From an uncultured Kordiimonas sp. (GTDB taxonomy: Bacteria; Pseudomonadota; Alphaproteobacteria; Sphingomonadales; Kordiimonadaceae), in contig CANLMI010000005.1 of the NCBI GenBank assembly GCA_947492375.1, forward strand, positions 1 through 64,000: a DNA stretch of 64,000 bases. The letters run 5' to 3'. A model generated the notes under the pieces. It saw nothing but the letters and a program-made list of their open reading frames with translations. It made no database searches and was not told where the DNA came from. Shown here one piece after another: positions 36,101-44,112 of this stretch. Each line of letters starts with the position of its first letter. The first letter of the stretch is position 1. The position numbers were made by a program, and so were the translations under genes.

Positions 36101-36370
36101 AGTCAAAATCCAGTTCCGCATCGTTGGCACATCTGTTGCCTGTTTTGCCAATGAAACAAATCCAGCAACAGCAAAACCAACTATCGCTGCAATATAGACT
36201 AATCCACCATAGTCATCATTAGAAAAGAAAAGTGCTACATAACGAAAGGCTGATGCGAGTGAGTCTATTCCTCCAAAGGTAATAAAATCATCTTCAAGTG
36301 CTAAGAGAGGCGAACTAATAAAGCCAATCAAACTACCTAAGCAATAGAAAACTCTTCTCAGGCTTTTCAT
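33185..36370 (-). CDS. traG: TraG, mating-pair stabilisation/entry protein
   Basis: 1061 residues from the ATG at 36370, with GAGG seven bases upstream. The N-terminal ~500 residues hold a signal/anchor and several membrane segments (GGLVYIAAIVGFAVAGFVSL, GFLAAALTSLVVVSLFFLTP, SLAAGFFVFVAVWGIIDIGL), as in F TraG. The C-terminal half is a long, soluble, Ala/Ser/Gly-rich region thought to reach the recipient or bind TraN in F. It is the last gene of the operon, two kilobases downstream of the peptidoglycan-cleaving gene. Confidence 0.9.
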   Translation of the reverse strand: MKSLRRVFYCLGSLIGFISSPLLALEDDFITFGGIDSLASAFRYVALFFSNDDYGGLVYIAAIVGFAVAGFVSLAKQATDVPTMRNWILTFGISVSLYTALIVPTGTIHIFDRTLNRTESIAGVPDGIILLAGLTNTIEEAAVDIANTVSINAYDVTANGIIFDMIRRSFISQNPLDDEYLWQNIKTYYLECGQVAAAIPGSGFNLNAINKSSTDLLATFANAQSQAISVPYKSAANPNGVLTTCTDAYSNIRTELVDPGTYSSLINSMCRGVGFNTVDAGQLGQCEGILDNIIPTVFGQTGDRTAYLQAAVLAMAIQDAAADQNPERAIAQETNRRFTTQGLGLFTFAQEYGQSIRAGFLAAALTSLVVVSLFFLTPLRGRALSLAAGFFVFVAVWGIIDIGLQIVIEDIALGNFEEVRRNNLSFSALMLAPNATLKALSVFGASRLISISLASIIVITVFKLSGAGFSNLVGSLTRHGDDIAGGAAEARLNPESLAEGVRGRARAAGELQGYAISGDGAFQSVKENYTGGFLQDLGQHAGFRETARGNGFSGNEAYSLAGVSAGASTAGRLAGLSDIGGYSASGVKDAAATEGRTSASRGVLDAIAFESAAENLSDKIGVSVPEARALVSQYDHALTTGRISGANGDASRAFATSSIEEQQRIGSALGVNLAALHNDLTPSQLAEASSYLDTQYRVGDVDYKDTASVADLSNIATAGEIRRARVSGEARGVGESALFSGQPTNSFAANAAAINASQSVLSAERVQNLAENLGISTNDVLFNQGSNFQLAANDRTLGALAPFLTEDQLELARPGSNISFTYDPLEGEIGQIDVRSGQSVNVNDAVQFQSGVRFDGRQGTEGGLTVFRFADLAESGNLSGASQFSRLFEAAESEGSGGTFIDSISQQAASHLNGIAGKDISYYQADTETGSKDVFAGVKASGGPPKLFGIGINAEVGARTSHVWSDVDSSQLTTRTDFWNSQIRDLYDDTLGNDEFKGDDIAKSQAFLEGLSDLREDAVEVQQWVKSQERDDKQLEQKEEKQELPKPAYQPGRYGGFNKRN

Positions 36371-36374
36371 ACCA

Positions 36375-37772
36375 TCACCTCTCCGTTTGTGTTGCAACAT
36401 ACTCCGTTGACGTTCTGGCTTTATCTGCTTGAAACAATGAGGCTTGGGCAGAAATACCATGCTGCTCAGCTACAACAACACGATAGGCTTGAAACGAAGC
36501 CTTTCTTGCATCCACAATATCTTTTCTCAAACGCTCAATTTTCGCCCTAGCAGGCTCATATATCGCCAAGTTACACGGATTGGTACCACCATCGACCCCA
36601 GGAGTAGTCGCATCGGAAAGCGCCTTGGTTACAAGAAAATCTATATTAGTTAACAGGTCATCAAAAATCCGAAATGATAAGGCACTCGCGACAGGATATT
36701 CATTTGCACCAATTGCCTGCTCCAATGTTCCAGTTACAACGCCACGCCGGCTAATCTCATAAACAGGTAGAGCCGATTGATTGATAAATCCAATTTCCTC
36801 TGGAGTATAAGCCGTGCCCGCAACCATTTTTGCCCCAATACTTGTCATTCGATCTCTAACAAGCTGAATAACAGAGATACTGGTTGCCGAAGTACAATCA
36901 GCTCCATTCGCAGGACGGCCCATTACTGAACCTGTCAAAAAATCATATGATGAAAATCGATCCACAGTAGGACAACGATCAATTTCCCGAATAGTCGGTG
37001 CATTTTGACCATTAGGCCAATTAATCACCACGTCCCCTATATATCCTCGAACAATATTTGCAACGCTACCCATGCCAACACGATTAGCAGCATTTTGAAC
37101 AACTGAACCGTTTGCAAATAACTCCTTAACAGCAATCGGACAACTCGCAACCTCCGCTTTCAAATCAACAGGTGGTGCATTATCATTGTCACGTATAGCT
37201 TGTTGTGCTCCATGATAATGTTTCTCAAAGGCATCATCCAGTGAACGACTTCCAGTAGCTTCCTCAAGAACATTTTCAAAAAAATCAGGATTGTCACCAG
37301 TTACTAGCTTGGCTACCTGATTAGCCATACGACAATCATTAACCTGGATACTATTCAAAAAAGAAGATGCAGCTTCAAGTTTGCTCATGACGTCTTCACA
37401 GGTTTCGCAATGCGCCTTTAGCGCCATAGAAAAAGCTAGAGCTGGTGCTGCCTGCAAAATATTTTCAAACTTCTCAACTAGATATTCTGGGTCAAGAAAA
37501 CTAATTCCACCTGCAAAAAGATCAATTCCGCCGCATCCAGTTCGTATTCTTGGCGGGGTAACACTAAAGAGATTATCATTAGTCAACCGAAATCGGCCAC
37601 TAAATTGTCCTCCCGTCAAATAACCCCTACGCTGCCCATCAAACTTTGATGGACCTGAAGACGTTGTTGAATCAAACCAATTTTCTGTCCAATCCTGAGC
37701 AATAAGCTGGTTGCTAACAAAAAAATGGCAAAAGCAAAATAGACCTACAATTACCTTGAGTTTCCTATTCAT
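36375..37772 (-). CDS. traH: TraH, F-pilus assembly protein
   Basis: 465 residues. The signal peptide is followed by RRGYLTGGQFSGRF then PPRIRTGCGGIDLFAGGISF, the conserved TraH N-terminal signature, and a coiled-coil C-terminus. Paired Cys (AHCETCED) fit periplasmic folding by the DsbC-like and TraF proteins of the same operon. TraH works with TraF, TraU, TraW and TrbC in pilus extension and retraction. ATG at 37772 has AAGGAG seven bases upstream and overlaps the stop of the transglycosylase gene. Confidence 0.92.
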   Translation of the reverse strand: MNRKLKVIVGLFCFCHFFVSNQLIAQDWTENWFDSTTSSGPSKFDGQRRGYLTGGQFSGRFRLTNDNLFSVTPPRIRTGCGGIDLFAGGISFLDPEYLVEKFENILQAAPALAFSMALKAHCETCEDVMSKLEAASSFLNSIQVNDCRMANQVAKLVTGDNPDFFENVLEEATGSRSLDDAFEKHYHGAQQAIRDNDNAPPVDLKAEVASCPIAVKELFANGSVVQNAANRVGMGSVANIVRGYIGDVVINWPNGQNAPTIREIDRCPTVDRFSSYDFLTGSVMGRPANGADCTSATSISVIQLVRDRMTSIGAKMVAGTAYTPEEIGFINQSALPVYEISRRGVVTGTLEQAIGANEYPVASALSFRIFDDLLTNIDFLVTKALSDATTPGVDGGTNPCNLAIYEPARAKIERLRKDIVDARKASFQAYRVVVAEQHGISAQASLFQADKARTSTEYVATQTER

Positions 37773-38326
37773 CACGAATCTCCTTCAGATTGTTTCTTTG
37801 GCAAGAAACCACCTATCTCGGCAGAAACAACACGCCTTAAATTATGAACCCTTAATTGTTTATTGATTTTGGCAACATATGTTTTAGCCGCCTCGGGCCA
37901 ATCATCGTAAGGCTTACCCCGAACCCTTGAAAGGCCAACATTATAAGCGGCAAATGCACTTGAAATATCACCTGTATATTTATACATCTTGAGAAGATAT
38001 TTACCCCCACCCAACAAATTCTGATCAATATCAAAAACATCATCAACGTCCATTTCATCCGCTGTGATCTGTTTTAACTGTGTACAACCCATTGCTCCAG
38101 TAGGACTAACTGCATTACAGTCAAAATTTGACTCGACAGTTACAAGAGCTATCAAAAATTCCCTCTCAAGCCCTATTGTTTTCGCAACAAAAGAAATTCT
38201 GGAATGGATATATTCTACTTCAGGAATCGAAGGTTTGGACCACCGACTAATATTGTCATCTGCGCGCAATGGAGAAACAAGACTAAGAAGCAACAAAAAA
38301 AGAAAAGAGTGTCTCTTAAACATCAT
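37772..38326 (-). CDS. Lytic transglycosylase of the transfer system
   Basis: 184 residues with a signal peptide and an SLT domain: the catalytic Glu in ALVTVESNFDCNAVSPTGA, then GCTQLKQITADEM and FAAYNVGLSRVRG. It opens peptidoglycan for the transfer envelope complex, the role of F Orf169/VirB1. Two start codons stand side by side (38326 and 38323) after GGGGG. It overlaps both neighbours by a few bases. Confidence 0.9.
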   Translation of the reverse strand: MMFKRHSFLFLLLLSLVSPLRADDNISRWSKPSIPEVEYIHSRISFVAKTIGLEREFLIALVTVESNFDCNAVSPTGAMGCTQLKQITADEMDVDDVFDIDQNLLGGGKYLLKMYKYTGDISSAFAAYNVGLSRVRGKPYDDWPEAAKTYVAKINKQLRVHNLRRVVSAEIGGFLPKKQSEGDS

Positions 38327-39168
38327 TCACCCCCCTCAAATCCCGACGTCACACCGGGATCAAAAAAACCACCATCCTGATTAGCACCATTAAGGAACTG
38401 GCCTGGAGTAATTTCCTTTCTCAGTAAACGAACAGCCCGATAAGCATTATCTGCAATAGCTGGCAAGCTCTCTAATCCAACAGAAACCGGAAAATAATTT
38501 TTTGTATTCTTTTGAATAATGAATGTTGTCGGGGTAACCTCAACATTAAAACGCGCAGCACGATCTGGATATTGGTGAATATCCATCTTAGAAATATTCC
38601 AACCAGTACGATCCTCAAATGCCTGAAGAGTACCCCATTGAACATTACAAGCGTTACAACCTTTCGCAGAAAACATGACAATTGCAAAATCACCACGCTC
38701 ATTTATCAGGCGCCTATCGCGAATTTCCTTGCGTTCTTTGCTGACAATCGTCCTTCCCGCATTTGTGACAGGATAAGCTGAACGAGCATTAAGCTTTGGA
38801 TTAAATAAAAGAGCTTGTGCAGTCAAAGCTGTAAATGTTTTTGACCTTTTCCTAGCAAAGTCCATGAGTTGAAAATATTCAGCAACCTCACCAACTTCCT
38901 CACTGACAATAGCAAATGCAAGTTGTTCGTCCATCAATTCGCCAATTGCTGCCGGTGTCATTTTTTTAAGGTGTTCATGTGGGGGTATAATTGGCTCTTT
39001 CGCTATTTTACTATCATCCTCCTCTACAACTTCAACAGGGTCTTCATACCAATTCCAACCACGTTTTTCTCTATCCTGTCCAAGGGTGGCCTCACTAAAA
39101 ATAATCGTTGACACTAAAGTTATAATTATAACGTGATAGAATTGACGCATCATCATTAAAATAATCAT
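38323..39168 (-). CDS. traF: TraF, thioredoxin-like pilus assembly protein
   Basis: 281 residues. A signal peptide, the TraF hallmark RGWNWYEDP (residues 36-44), and a thioredoxin fold with an intact CNAC active-site motif (VMFSAKGCNACNVQW). F TraF lacks a working CxxC, so this copy may be a real disulfide enzyme. GGAG is eight bases before the ATG, whose ATGA overlaps the stop of the peptidase gene. Confidence 0.9.
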   Translation of the reverse strand: MIILMMMRQFYHVIIITLVSTIIFSEATLGQDREKRGWNWYEDPVEVVEEDDSKIAKEPIIPPHEHLKKMTPAAIGELMDEQLAFAIVSEEVGEVAEYFQLMDFARKRSKTFTALTAQALLFNPKLNARSAYPVTNAGRTIVSKERKEIRDRRLINERGDFAIVMFSAKGCNACNVQWGTLQAFEDRTGWNISKMDIHQYPDRAARFNVEVTPTTFIIQKNTKNYFPVSVGLESLPAIADNAYRAVRLLRKEITPGQFLNGANQDGGFFDPGVTSGFEGGE

Positions 39169-39677
39169 AGCAGTTTCTCCAAAACGACTGCTCCTTCATA
39201 TTTTACAAACCCAAAATATCGACTATCAAATCCATCCTTATGCCCAGTAGAGGCAAAGAAAACCCCTTCAGGAATACGGCCACTTGCCCAATCAAAAGCA
39301 ATTAGTGGATCACCATAATTAGTAAACTCCTTAGCAGTAGCTACAAATTCACCATTGCAATAAAAACTACGACCTTCCCTTAATAAAATATCACCTGGAA
39401 TACACATTACGATCTTGACCATATGATCAACCCCAGGAGGTAATGCTCGATGCTGTAAAGGGAAAATCACTGTAGAGCCTTTTTCAACATCCTTACCTGG
39501 ATGTCTTAAAAAAAGAACACCATCTATAGAGTCTGTCATATTATAGGTAAAATGTGACCCAAAAGCTGAAGCAACTAGACCAAGAACAAATATAATTGCC
39601 AATGTCTTTACATGCTGAACACGATGCTCAATGAGAAAACGAAGTCCCTTTTTACCAAAATTAGAATAATAGCCCAT
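39165..39677 (-). CDS. trhF: S26-family signal peptidase (TraF/TrhF type)
   Basis: 170 residues. One N-terminal membrane segment is followed by the S26 pattern: FTYNMTDSIDGVLFLRH with the likely nucleophile Ser, and HMVKIVMCIPGD with the general-base Lys. Transfer-encoded S26 peptidases process the pilin or cyclise it (RP4 TraF, TrhF). Here it lies between trbC and traF, and its likely substrate is the TraA pilin. GGGAGGG precedes the ATG. Confidence 0.88.
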   Translation of the reverse strand: MGYYSNFGKKGLRFLIEHRVQHVKTLAIIFVLGLVASAFGSHFTYNMTDSIDGVLFLRHPGKDVEKGSTVIFPLQHRALPPGVDHMVKIVMCIPGDILLREGRSFYCNGEFVATAKEFTNYGDPLIAFDWASGRIPEGVFFASTGHKDGFDSRYFGFVKYEGAVVLEKLL

Positions 39678-39678
39678 T

Positions 39679-40437
39679 TTACCCTCCCTCTTCGTTTCTG
39701 AACATTTTCAACAGTTGAGTAGCCCCAGCAATTTTTTGAACCTCCAAAGCCTCTAAATGACCGGTTAAATGAGCATCTCCATAAGAAACACCTGAACCAA
39801 TGGATGCATGTGTAAGCTCATCAGGCCGCTCGCAATAAGCTTTAAAAGGATCACTTCTAACTATGGTCAGGGCTGGTACCCGTTCCACGTTATTATTTCT
39901 GAAAATCATTGGATCAATGATCACCCCAATATTTCGAACAGGGCACGAATCCTCATTACAATGCTTATCAACTTTGATTATGTCGGTCGTTAACTTTACC
40001 ATAGGCTTAAGCCTAGCTAACCCACCGGGCGCTCCCCTAAACACCATAACACCGCCAACTTTTTCGAGTTGCTGAGCATACCTTCTCAGGGTAGGAATAG
40101 GAATTGAGGACGAGACAAACAAGATCGCCTTAAAATCTAACTCAACAGAAGTGACACTTCCGTCTGAGACTGTCTCGTCCTCATCGACGCCGAGGCTTGA
40201 CCGAACCCGTGAATTCATTTCCCTAACAAGTTCAAGCATTCCCGACGACCGAAACTCTTCAGCCACCTTGGCAGCACGTTTTTCTATTTCATCACTAGCT
40301 ATTGGTGGTTTTATTGATTTGGCCTTTTCAGCCGCTTCTTTCATTGCCTCATTAACATCTTGGTCATTTGTCTGTGTAAAGCCGCAAAAAACCAAACAGG
40401 ACAACACCAAAAATAATTTTTTCAAATTAATCACCAT
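39679..40437 (-). CDS. trbC: TrbC, F-type pilus assembly protein
   Basis: 252 residues from the ATG at 40437, which has AGGAG six bases upstream. A signal peptide, a helical region of ~80 residues, and the TrbC_Ftype thioredoxin-like domain (AILFVSSSIPIPTLRRYAQQ, VFRGAPGGLARL, GVIIDPMIFRNNNVERVPAL). It belongs to the periplasmic group needed for F-pilus extension. It overlaps the end of the TraN-like gene by 11 bases. Confidence 0.9.
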   Translation of the reverse strand: MVINLKKLFLVLSCLVFCGFTQTNDQDVNEAMKEAAEKAKSIKPPIASDEIEKRAAKVAEEFRSSGMLELVREMNSRVRSSLGVDEDETVSDGSVTSVELDFKAILFVSSSIPIPTLRRYAQQLEKVGGVMVFRGAPGGLARLKPMVKLTTDIIKVDKHCNEDSCPVRNIGVIIDPMIFRNNNVERVPALTIVRSDPFKAYCERPDELTHASIGSGVSYGDAHLTGHLEALEVQKIAGATQLLKMFRNEEGG

Positions 40438-42160
40438 CGGTTGCTCCTGCTGTTGTGTAGGCTTCCAAGCCAGCTTCAAAATTAGATTGCATGTCCTCGG
40501 CTGTTTGCGTAACCAATTCATCATAATATTCACTAAGGTCAATATCGGCGAAATTCAGTGCTTGAAACTCTGCTGGCGTAAAACCGCGACATTCAGGTGT
40601 TTCAGGTTCACCCCAGCCACCATCCGTATCAAAAGCAATCAACTGCGCCCTGCCCTGCTGATGAATAATTCTACCGAGCTTACTGTTAAAACAGCAATGT
40701 GCTCGGGCCTTTTGAATACAACCAATCAAGGGGATACGGGCAGTACAATAACTACCAATTTCATGACAAAAACCCGATCCTGCCAATAGAGCAGTCTCAT
40801 AATCTTGTTGGTCACAACCGAAACCGAGAAGCTCGGTTAATACAAGATATACACCCACAGCTACTGTTGCAGGTCCCGCTACAGCACTAATAGCAGCCGA
40901 TCCGGCACTCGCAGCGGCCGTCGCTGACCCCGTAGTCGCAAAAACCGAAGCCGCTTTCGCTGCTCCTGCAAAAACTGCAACTACAGCACCACCAGATACA
41001 GCCTTAAATCCAATTGTAGTTACCCCACCAGTATCATGAATTACTTCGCCACGATCCTTACAACAATTCTTGAAAAGCGTAATTAACCCAGGCCGTTGAC
41101 AATCCATAGCTCGGCCAGTGAAAACCTGTATATCATTCAAACATTCTCCGGATGCATCTCGAAGTCCATCATCAACATAGGCTTCACGTGGATTTTGAAG
41201 TTCTTCAATCGGAAACTCGCTTGTATCTACACAAGCAATATCAGAGCAACGGGAAATACCATCAGATCCAATAAGGCATTCACCTACTCCGGCAAGAGGA
41301 CATTCATCAGGTAATGGCTCATCACGACATTCACCCGGAACAACCTCCGTCACGCATTTACCAGGTTCTGTCTCAAAAACACATTCGCCCGGTACTACAA
41401 TTTCTCGACATTCACCTGGCTCAGGTTGTTCATAACATTCGCCTTCAACTGTAACATCACGGCATTCACCTTCGATAGTTCGCTGGACACATACATCAGG
41501 CTGCGGAACATTTTCACAAACATCAGGTTGTGGTATATCTTGACATTCACCTGCAACAATTTCAGTATGACAAACCCGTGTCGTCCCTCCAGGTTGACAA
41601 GGTAGTGAAGAAAATAAACCAGGACCAAAACAAACGGGGATACCTGAACATATTGCCCCGGTAAATGGACAAATATATTCAATCACGTTTTCACAGATTT
41701 CAACTTCACGGTCCGGTGCACACACTCTTTTATCAGGCTGAGGCGTACAAACTCTTTTTGGTGGCTGTGGGGTACATTCTCTTACAACACGATTGGGGTC
41801 ACAAACCCGCCTTGTCGTATCTGGATCACAATATTCTGTTGTAGTATCTGGGTCACATTGAATTGTCGTTGTATCCGGTTCGCACACCTCAACAACAGTA
41901 TCATCACCGCACGTCGTAACTTCAGTATCTTCTTCACAAACCTGATGTACACGATTAGTTAAACATTCCTGCGCATCAAGTGGGCAAACCCCATTATCAC
42001 ATTCAGCAATTTCACCCTCACCGTCATAATCACCATCACTATTTCTATCGATGCCACAAAAAATACGTCCCTGATATGGACTTAAATCCTGCGAAACAAC
42101 GACGACAGGCATGTTAAGTACAAGGCTTATTGCAACGACTGTTTTACGCCAGATGTGCAT
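40427..42160 (-). CDS. traN: TraN-like adhesin, C-terminal type, with two Cys-x8 repeat blocks
   Basis: 577 residues with a signal peptide. The C-terminal ~250 residues match the end of TraN (FKNCCKDRGEVIHDTGG, ALLAGSGFCHEIGSYC, AHCCFNSKLGRIIHQQGR). The N-terminal half is two exact series of C-x8 units: residues 66-156 (10 units) and 197-287 (10 units), e.g. CDPDTTTEY, CTPQPPKRV, CREIVVPGE. A hydrophobic Ala/Ser-rich patch separates the halves. TraN is the outer-membrane protein that stabilises mating pairs by contacting recipient porins. AGGA lies six bases before the ATG. The upstream gene also looks TraN-like. Confidence 0.85.
   Translation of the reverse strand: MHIWRKTVVAISLVLNMPVVVVSQDLSPYQGRIFCGIDRNSDGDYDGEGEIAECDNGVCPLDAQECLTNRVHQVCEEDTEVTTCGDDTVVEVCEPDTTTIQCDPDTTTEYCDPDTTRRVCDPNRVVRECTPQPPKRVCTPQPDKRVCAPDREVEICENVIEYICPFTGAICSGIPVCFGPGLFSSLPCQPGGTTRVCHTEIVAGECQDIPQPDVCENVPQPDVCVQRTIEGECRDVTVEGECYEQPEPGECREIVVPGECVFETEPGKCVTEVVPGECRDEPLPDECPLAGVGECLIGSDGISRCSDIACVDTSEFPIEELQNPREAYVDDGLRDASGECLNDIQVFTGRAMDCQRPGLITLFKNCCKDRGEVIHDTGGVTTIGFKAVSGGAVVAVFAGAAKAASVFATTGSATAAASAGSAAISAVAGPATVAVGVYLVLTELLGFGCDQQDYETALLAGSGFCHEIGSYCTARIPLIGCIQKARAHCCFNSKLGRIIHQQGRAQLIAFDTDGGWGEPETPECRGFTPAEFQALNFADIDLSEYYDELVTQTAEDMQSNFEAGLEAYTTAGATDGD
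41300..41572 (-). repeat. Cys-x8 coding repeats, second block (27-bp period)
   Basis: Eleven Cys codons spaced exactly 27 bp apart, at codons 197, 206, 215, 224, 233, 242, 251, 260, 269, 278 and 287 of the TraN-like gene. Units mostly end in PGEC or EGEC. Confidence 0.85.
41693..41965 (-). repeat. Cys-x8 coding repeats, first block (27-bp period)
   Basis: Eleven Cys codons 27 bp apart, codons 66 to 156 of the TraN-like gene. Central units contain DPDTT or TPQP. DNA similarity between units is partial, so the array is old or under selection to vary. Confidence 0.85.
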
Positions 42161-44112
42161 AATAAATCCTGTCCTGCCAACCTAAAGGTTTGCATTATTG
42201 TTAAAGCTTGAGGAAATTCATTTAGACAGCCACAATCTGTCACTAGCTGTTCACCGGGGCCTATTGGGCAAGTCCCACCCGCACATTGATGATAGTTAAA
42301 TTCGCCTGTAGCTGAAGGGTTTCTAAGTATACTACCAACCACTCCAGAAGATGCGACTTCAGTATCAGTAACAAGCGACCTTGTCTTACACATTTGCTGA
42401 CAGTCAGAAATGCCAAAATCTGCATCAATAGACATGTTACCTGTAGATAAAACAACATCACCGTTTATTTCCAAACGGTCCGCAAACTCTTCATTTGTGG
42501 AGTTTCCATAAATATGGCTCTGCCGTGTAAAATCAAAATTACGAGCACTGTCGCCTTCTGTTTCACACTGATAGGTCCTATTTCGCACAAACCAAGGAAA
42601 ACTGAAAGTTTGCTCACATTGCGCTCCATAGAGGGTTCTTGTCTGTACAAGTGGTGTTAATCCTGTTCGCCCTCCATTATGCCAAGTATTCACTCCGTCA
42701 ACCGTTTCTTCAAACAAAAGACAACGATCATCATTGGCATAAGCATCACAAGTACTACGAATATCTTCAACAAGGTCACATTCAGTATCATAGAGAAAAT
42801 GACCAGTAATCTGACCGCTACCTCGATCTTTTACCGCAATATAGAAATCAATTGTATTTGTACCGGGTTGTAAATTGTCCAGAAAATGCGTATTAATCGT
42901 TACTGATGATTGATCATTAATCTGACAATCAGCCGGATCTGACAAACCATCAAAACCATCTGTTCCAAAAATCAAATCACCATTTACACGAATAGCAATC
43001 TGGTCTTCATAGAATCCAAGGTTAAACCTAGCTTCATTTAACTTTTCAAATTCACCAATATTATATACAAGCTGGTGGTGAATAAGGTTACAGCCACCAC
43101 TTACATCAATACCATTATCAGTATTATCACCAAATTCGAATGCAAAAGCATTAGGGTTATCTGTTATGGGAACAACTCTATAAGGTGCAGTTGCTGTCAC
43201 TAAACTGACCACATCCGTGCTGACTATTTCATCTAATGTTACCTGGCGTTCAACGACACAGTTATTTGTCACCAAACCAGTATTCGCACCAACAGATATA
43301 TTCTGAACAAGATTACTTACAGGGTCTGTACTAGCTGACGAAAAAGCAGCAGCAGATAGACTGGATGGGTCTTCAAAAAAGGTATGCTGGTCTTCATAAT
43401 CATCATCACGGCAATTGCGGGTATCTTGACCCGCCAAGGTAATAATAAAGTCCTGCTTTTCGACTTTTGAGATAGCATATCGAGGTTCTTCAGACATTAA
43501 CGCCCCAGCAATACCCCCTGCCAACTCATCAAGAATTGCATTTCGATTATTAAAACCCAGATTATTTCCACAAGAACTATTTACACAATAACAGCCTGCA
43601 AGATCATTAAGATGAGTGGTTTCACTTAAATCGACCCTTCCTGAGTTTGCATCCCAAAGAAAATACCGGCAACCATTAAACGTGCCCGCCTCACAAGAAA
43701 TAATTCCATTCGAGCAAACACCTGAAACAAGATAGGGAACTGAATAGCCATGATCATACACACCATCAAAATTGGAATCTTGCCTGATTCTAACAGGTGA
43801 CAAATCCCCTGAGCCATTTAAACCAAAAAATAATTCAAGATAATTTGCTGAAGATGGGCATGAAATTTGTTGTGTATAAGTCCTTGTTCCATCAAGTGTT
43901 GAAAACTGATCGCCAGCCGTCAAAGGATTAGTAAGGTTTTTGGTAACACCATCTACAGTGCCAACCTTACTTGCAATAGCATCATAAGCTGACTTACCCT
44001 TATCTTTATGCTCCTGCTTGTCATCATCCTGCGCGTCCAAAGCCTCACAGGCAACACCAGCAAATAATAGCAAAATCGAAAACAAAATTATGTGTGATTT
44101 AAAATGTAACAC
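42127..44112 (-). CDS. TraN-like mating-pair stabilisation protein, N-terminal type
   Basis: 661 residues from a GTG at 44112, which has AGAAGG nine bases upstream and gives a signal peptide (FKSHIILFSILLLFAGVACE). Frames further upstream start inside traU without a ribosome site. The protein is Cys-rich (YCVNSSCGNN, FSFPWFVRNRTYQCET, GISDCQQMCKTRS) and resembles the N-terminal part of long alphaproteobacterial TraN proteins, in the operon slot between traU and trbC. With the next gene it makes a two-gene TraN region. Each has its own signal peptide and ribosome site, so this is not a simple frameshift. Confidence 0.75.
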   Translation of the reverse strand: MLHFKSHIILFSILLLFAGVACEALDAQDDDKQEHKDKGKSAYDAIASKVGTVDGVTKNLTNPLTAGDQFSTLDGTRTYTQQISCPSSANYLELFFGLNGSGDLSPVRIRQDSNFDGVYDHGYSVPYLVSGVCSNGIISCEAGTFNGCRYFLWDANSGRVDLSETTHLNDLAGCYCVNSSCGNNLGFNNRNAILDELAGGIAGALMSEEPRYAISKVEKQDFIITLAGQDTRNCRDDDYEDQHTFFEDPSSLSAAAFSSASTDPVSNLVQNISVGANTGLVTNNCVVERQVTLDEIVSTDVVSLVTATAPYRVVPITDNPNAFAFEFGDNTDNGIDVSGGCNLIHHQLVYNIGEFEKLNEARFNLGFYEDQIAIRVNGDLIFGTDGFDGLSDPADCQINDQSSVTINTHFLDNLQPGTNTIDFYIAVKDRGSGQITGHFLYDTECDLVEDIRSTCDAYANDDRCLLFEETVDGVNTWHNGGRTGLTPLVQTRTLYGAQCEQTFSFPWFVRNRTYQCETEGDSARNFDFTRQSHIYGNSTNEEFADRLEINGDVVLSTGNMSIDADFGISDCQQMCKTRSLVTDTEVASSGVVGSILRNPSATGEFNYHQCAGGTCPIGPGEQLVTDCGCLNEFPQALTIMQTFRLAGQDLLCTSGVKQSLQ

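Noticed and set aside
41395..41682. Open frame of 95 codons inside the TraN-like gene
   Set aside because: It is the shifted reading of the 27-bp Cys repeats and has no signals of its own.
40427..44112. TraN region as one gene broken by a frameshift
   Set aside because: Both parts have a ribosome site and a signal peptide of their own and overlap in a normal way.
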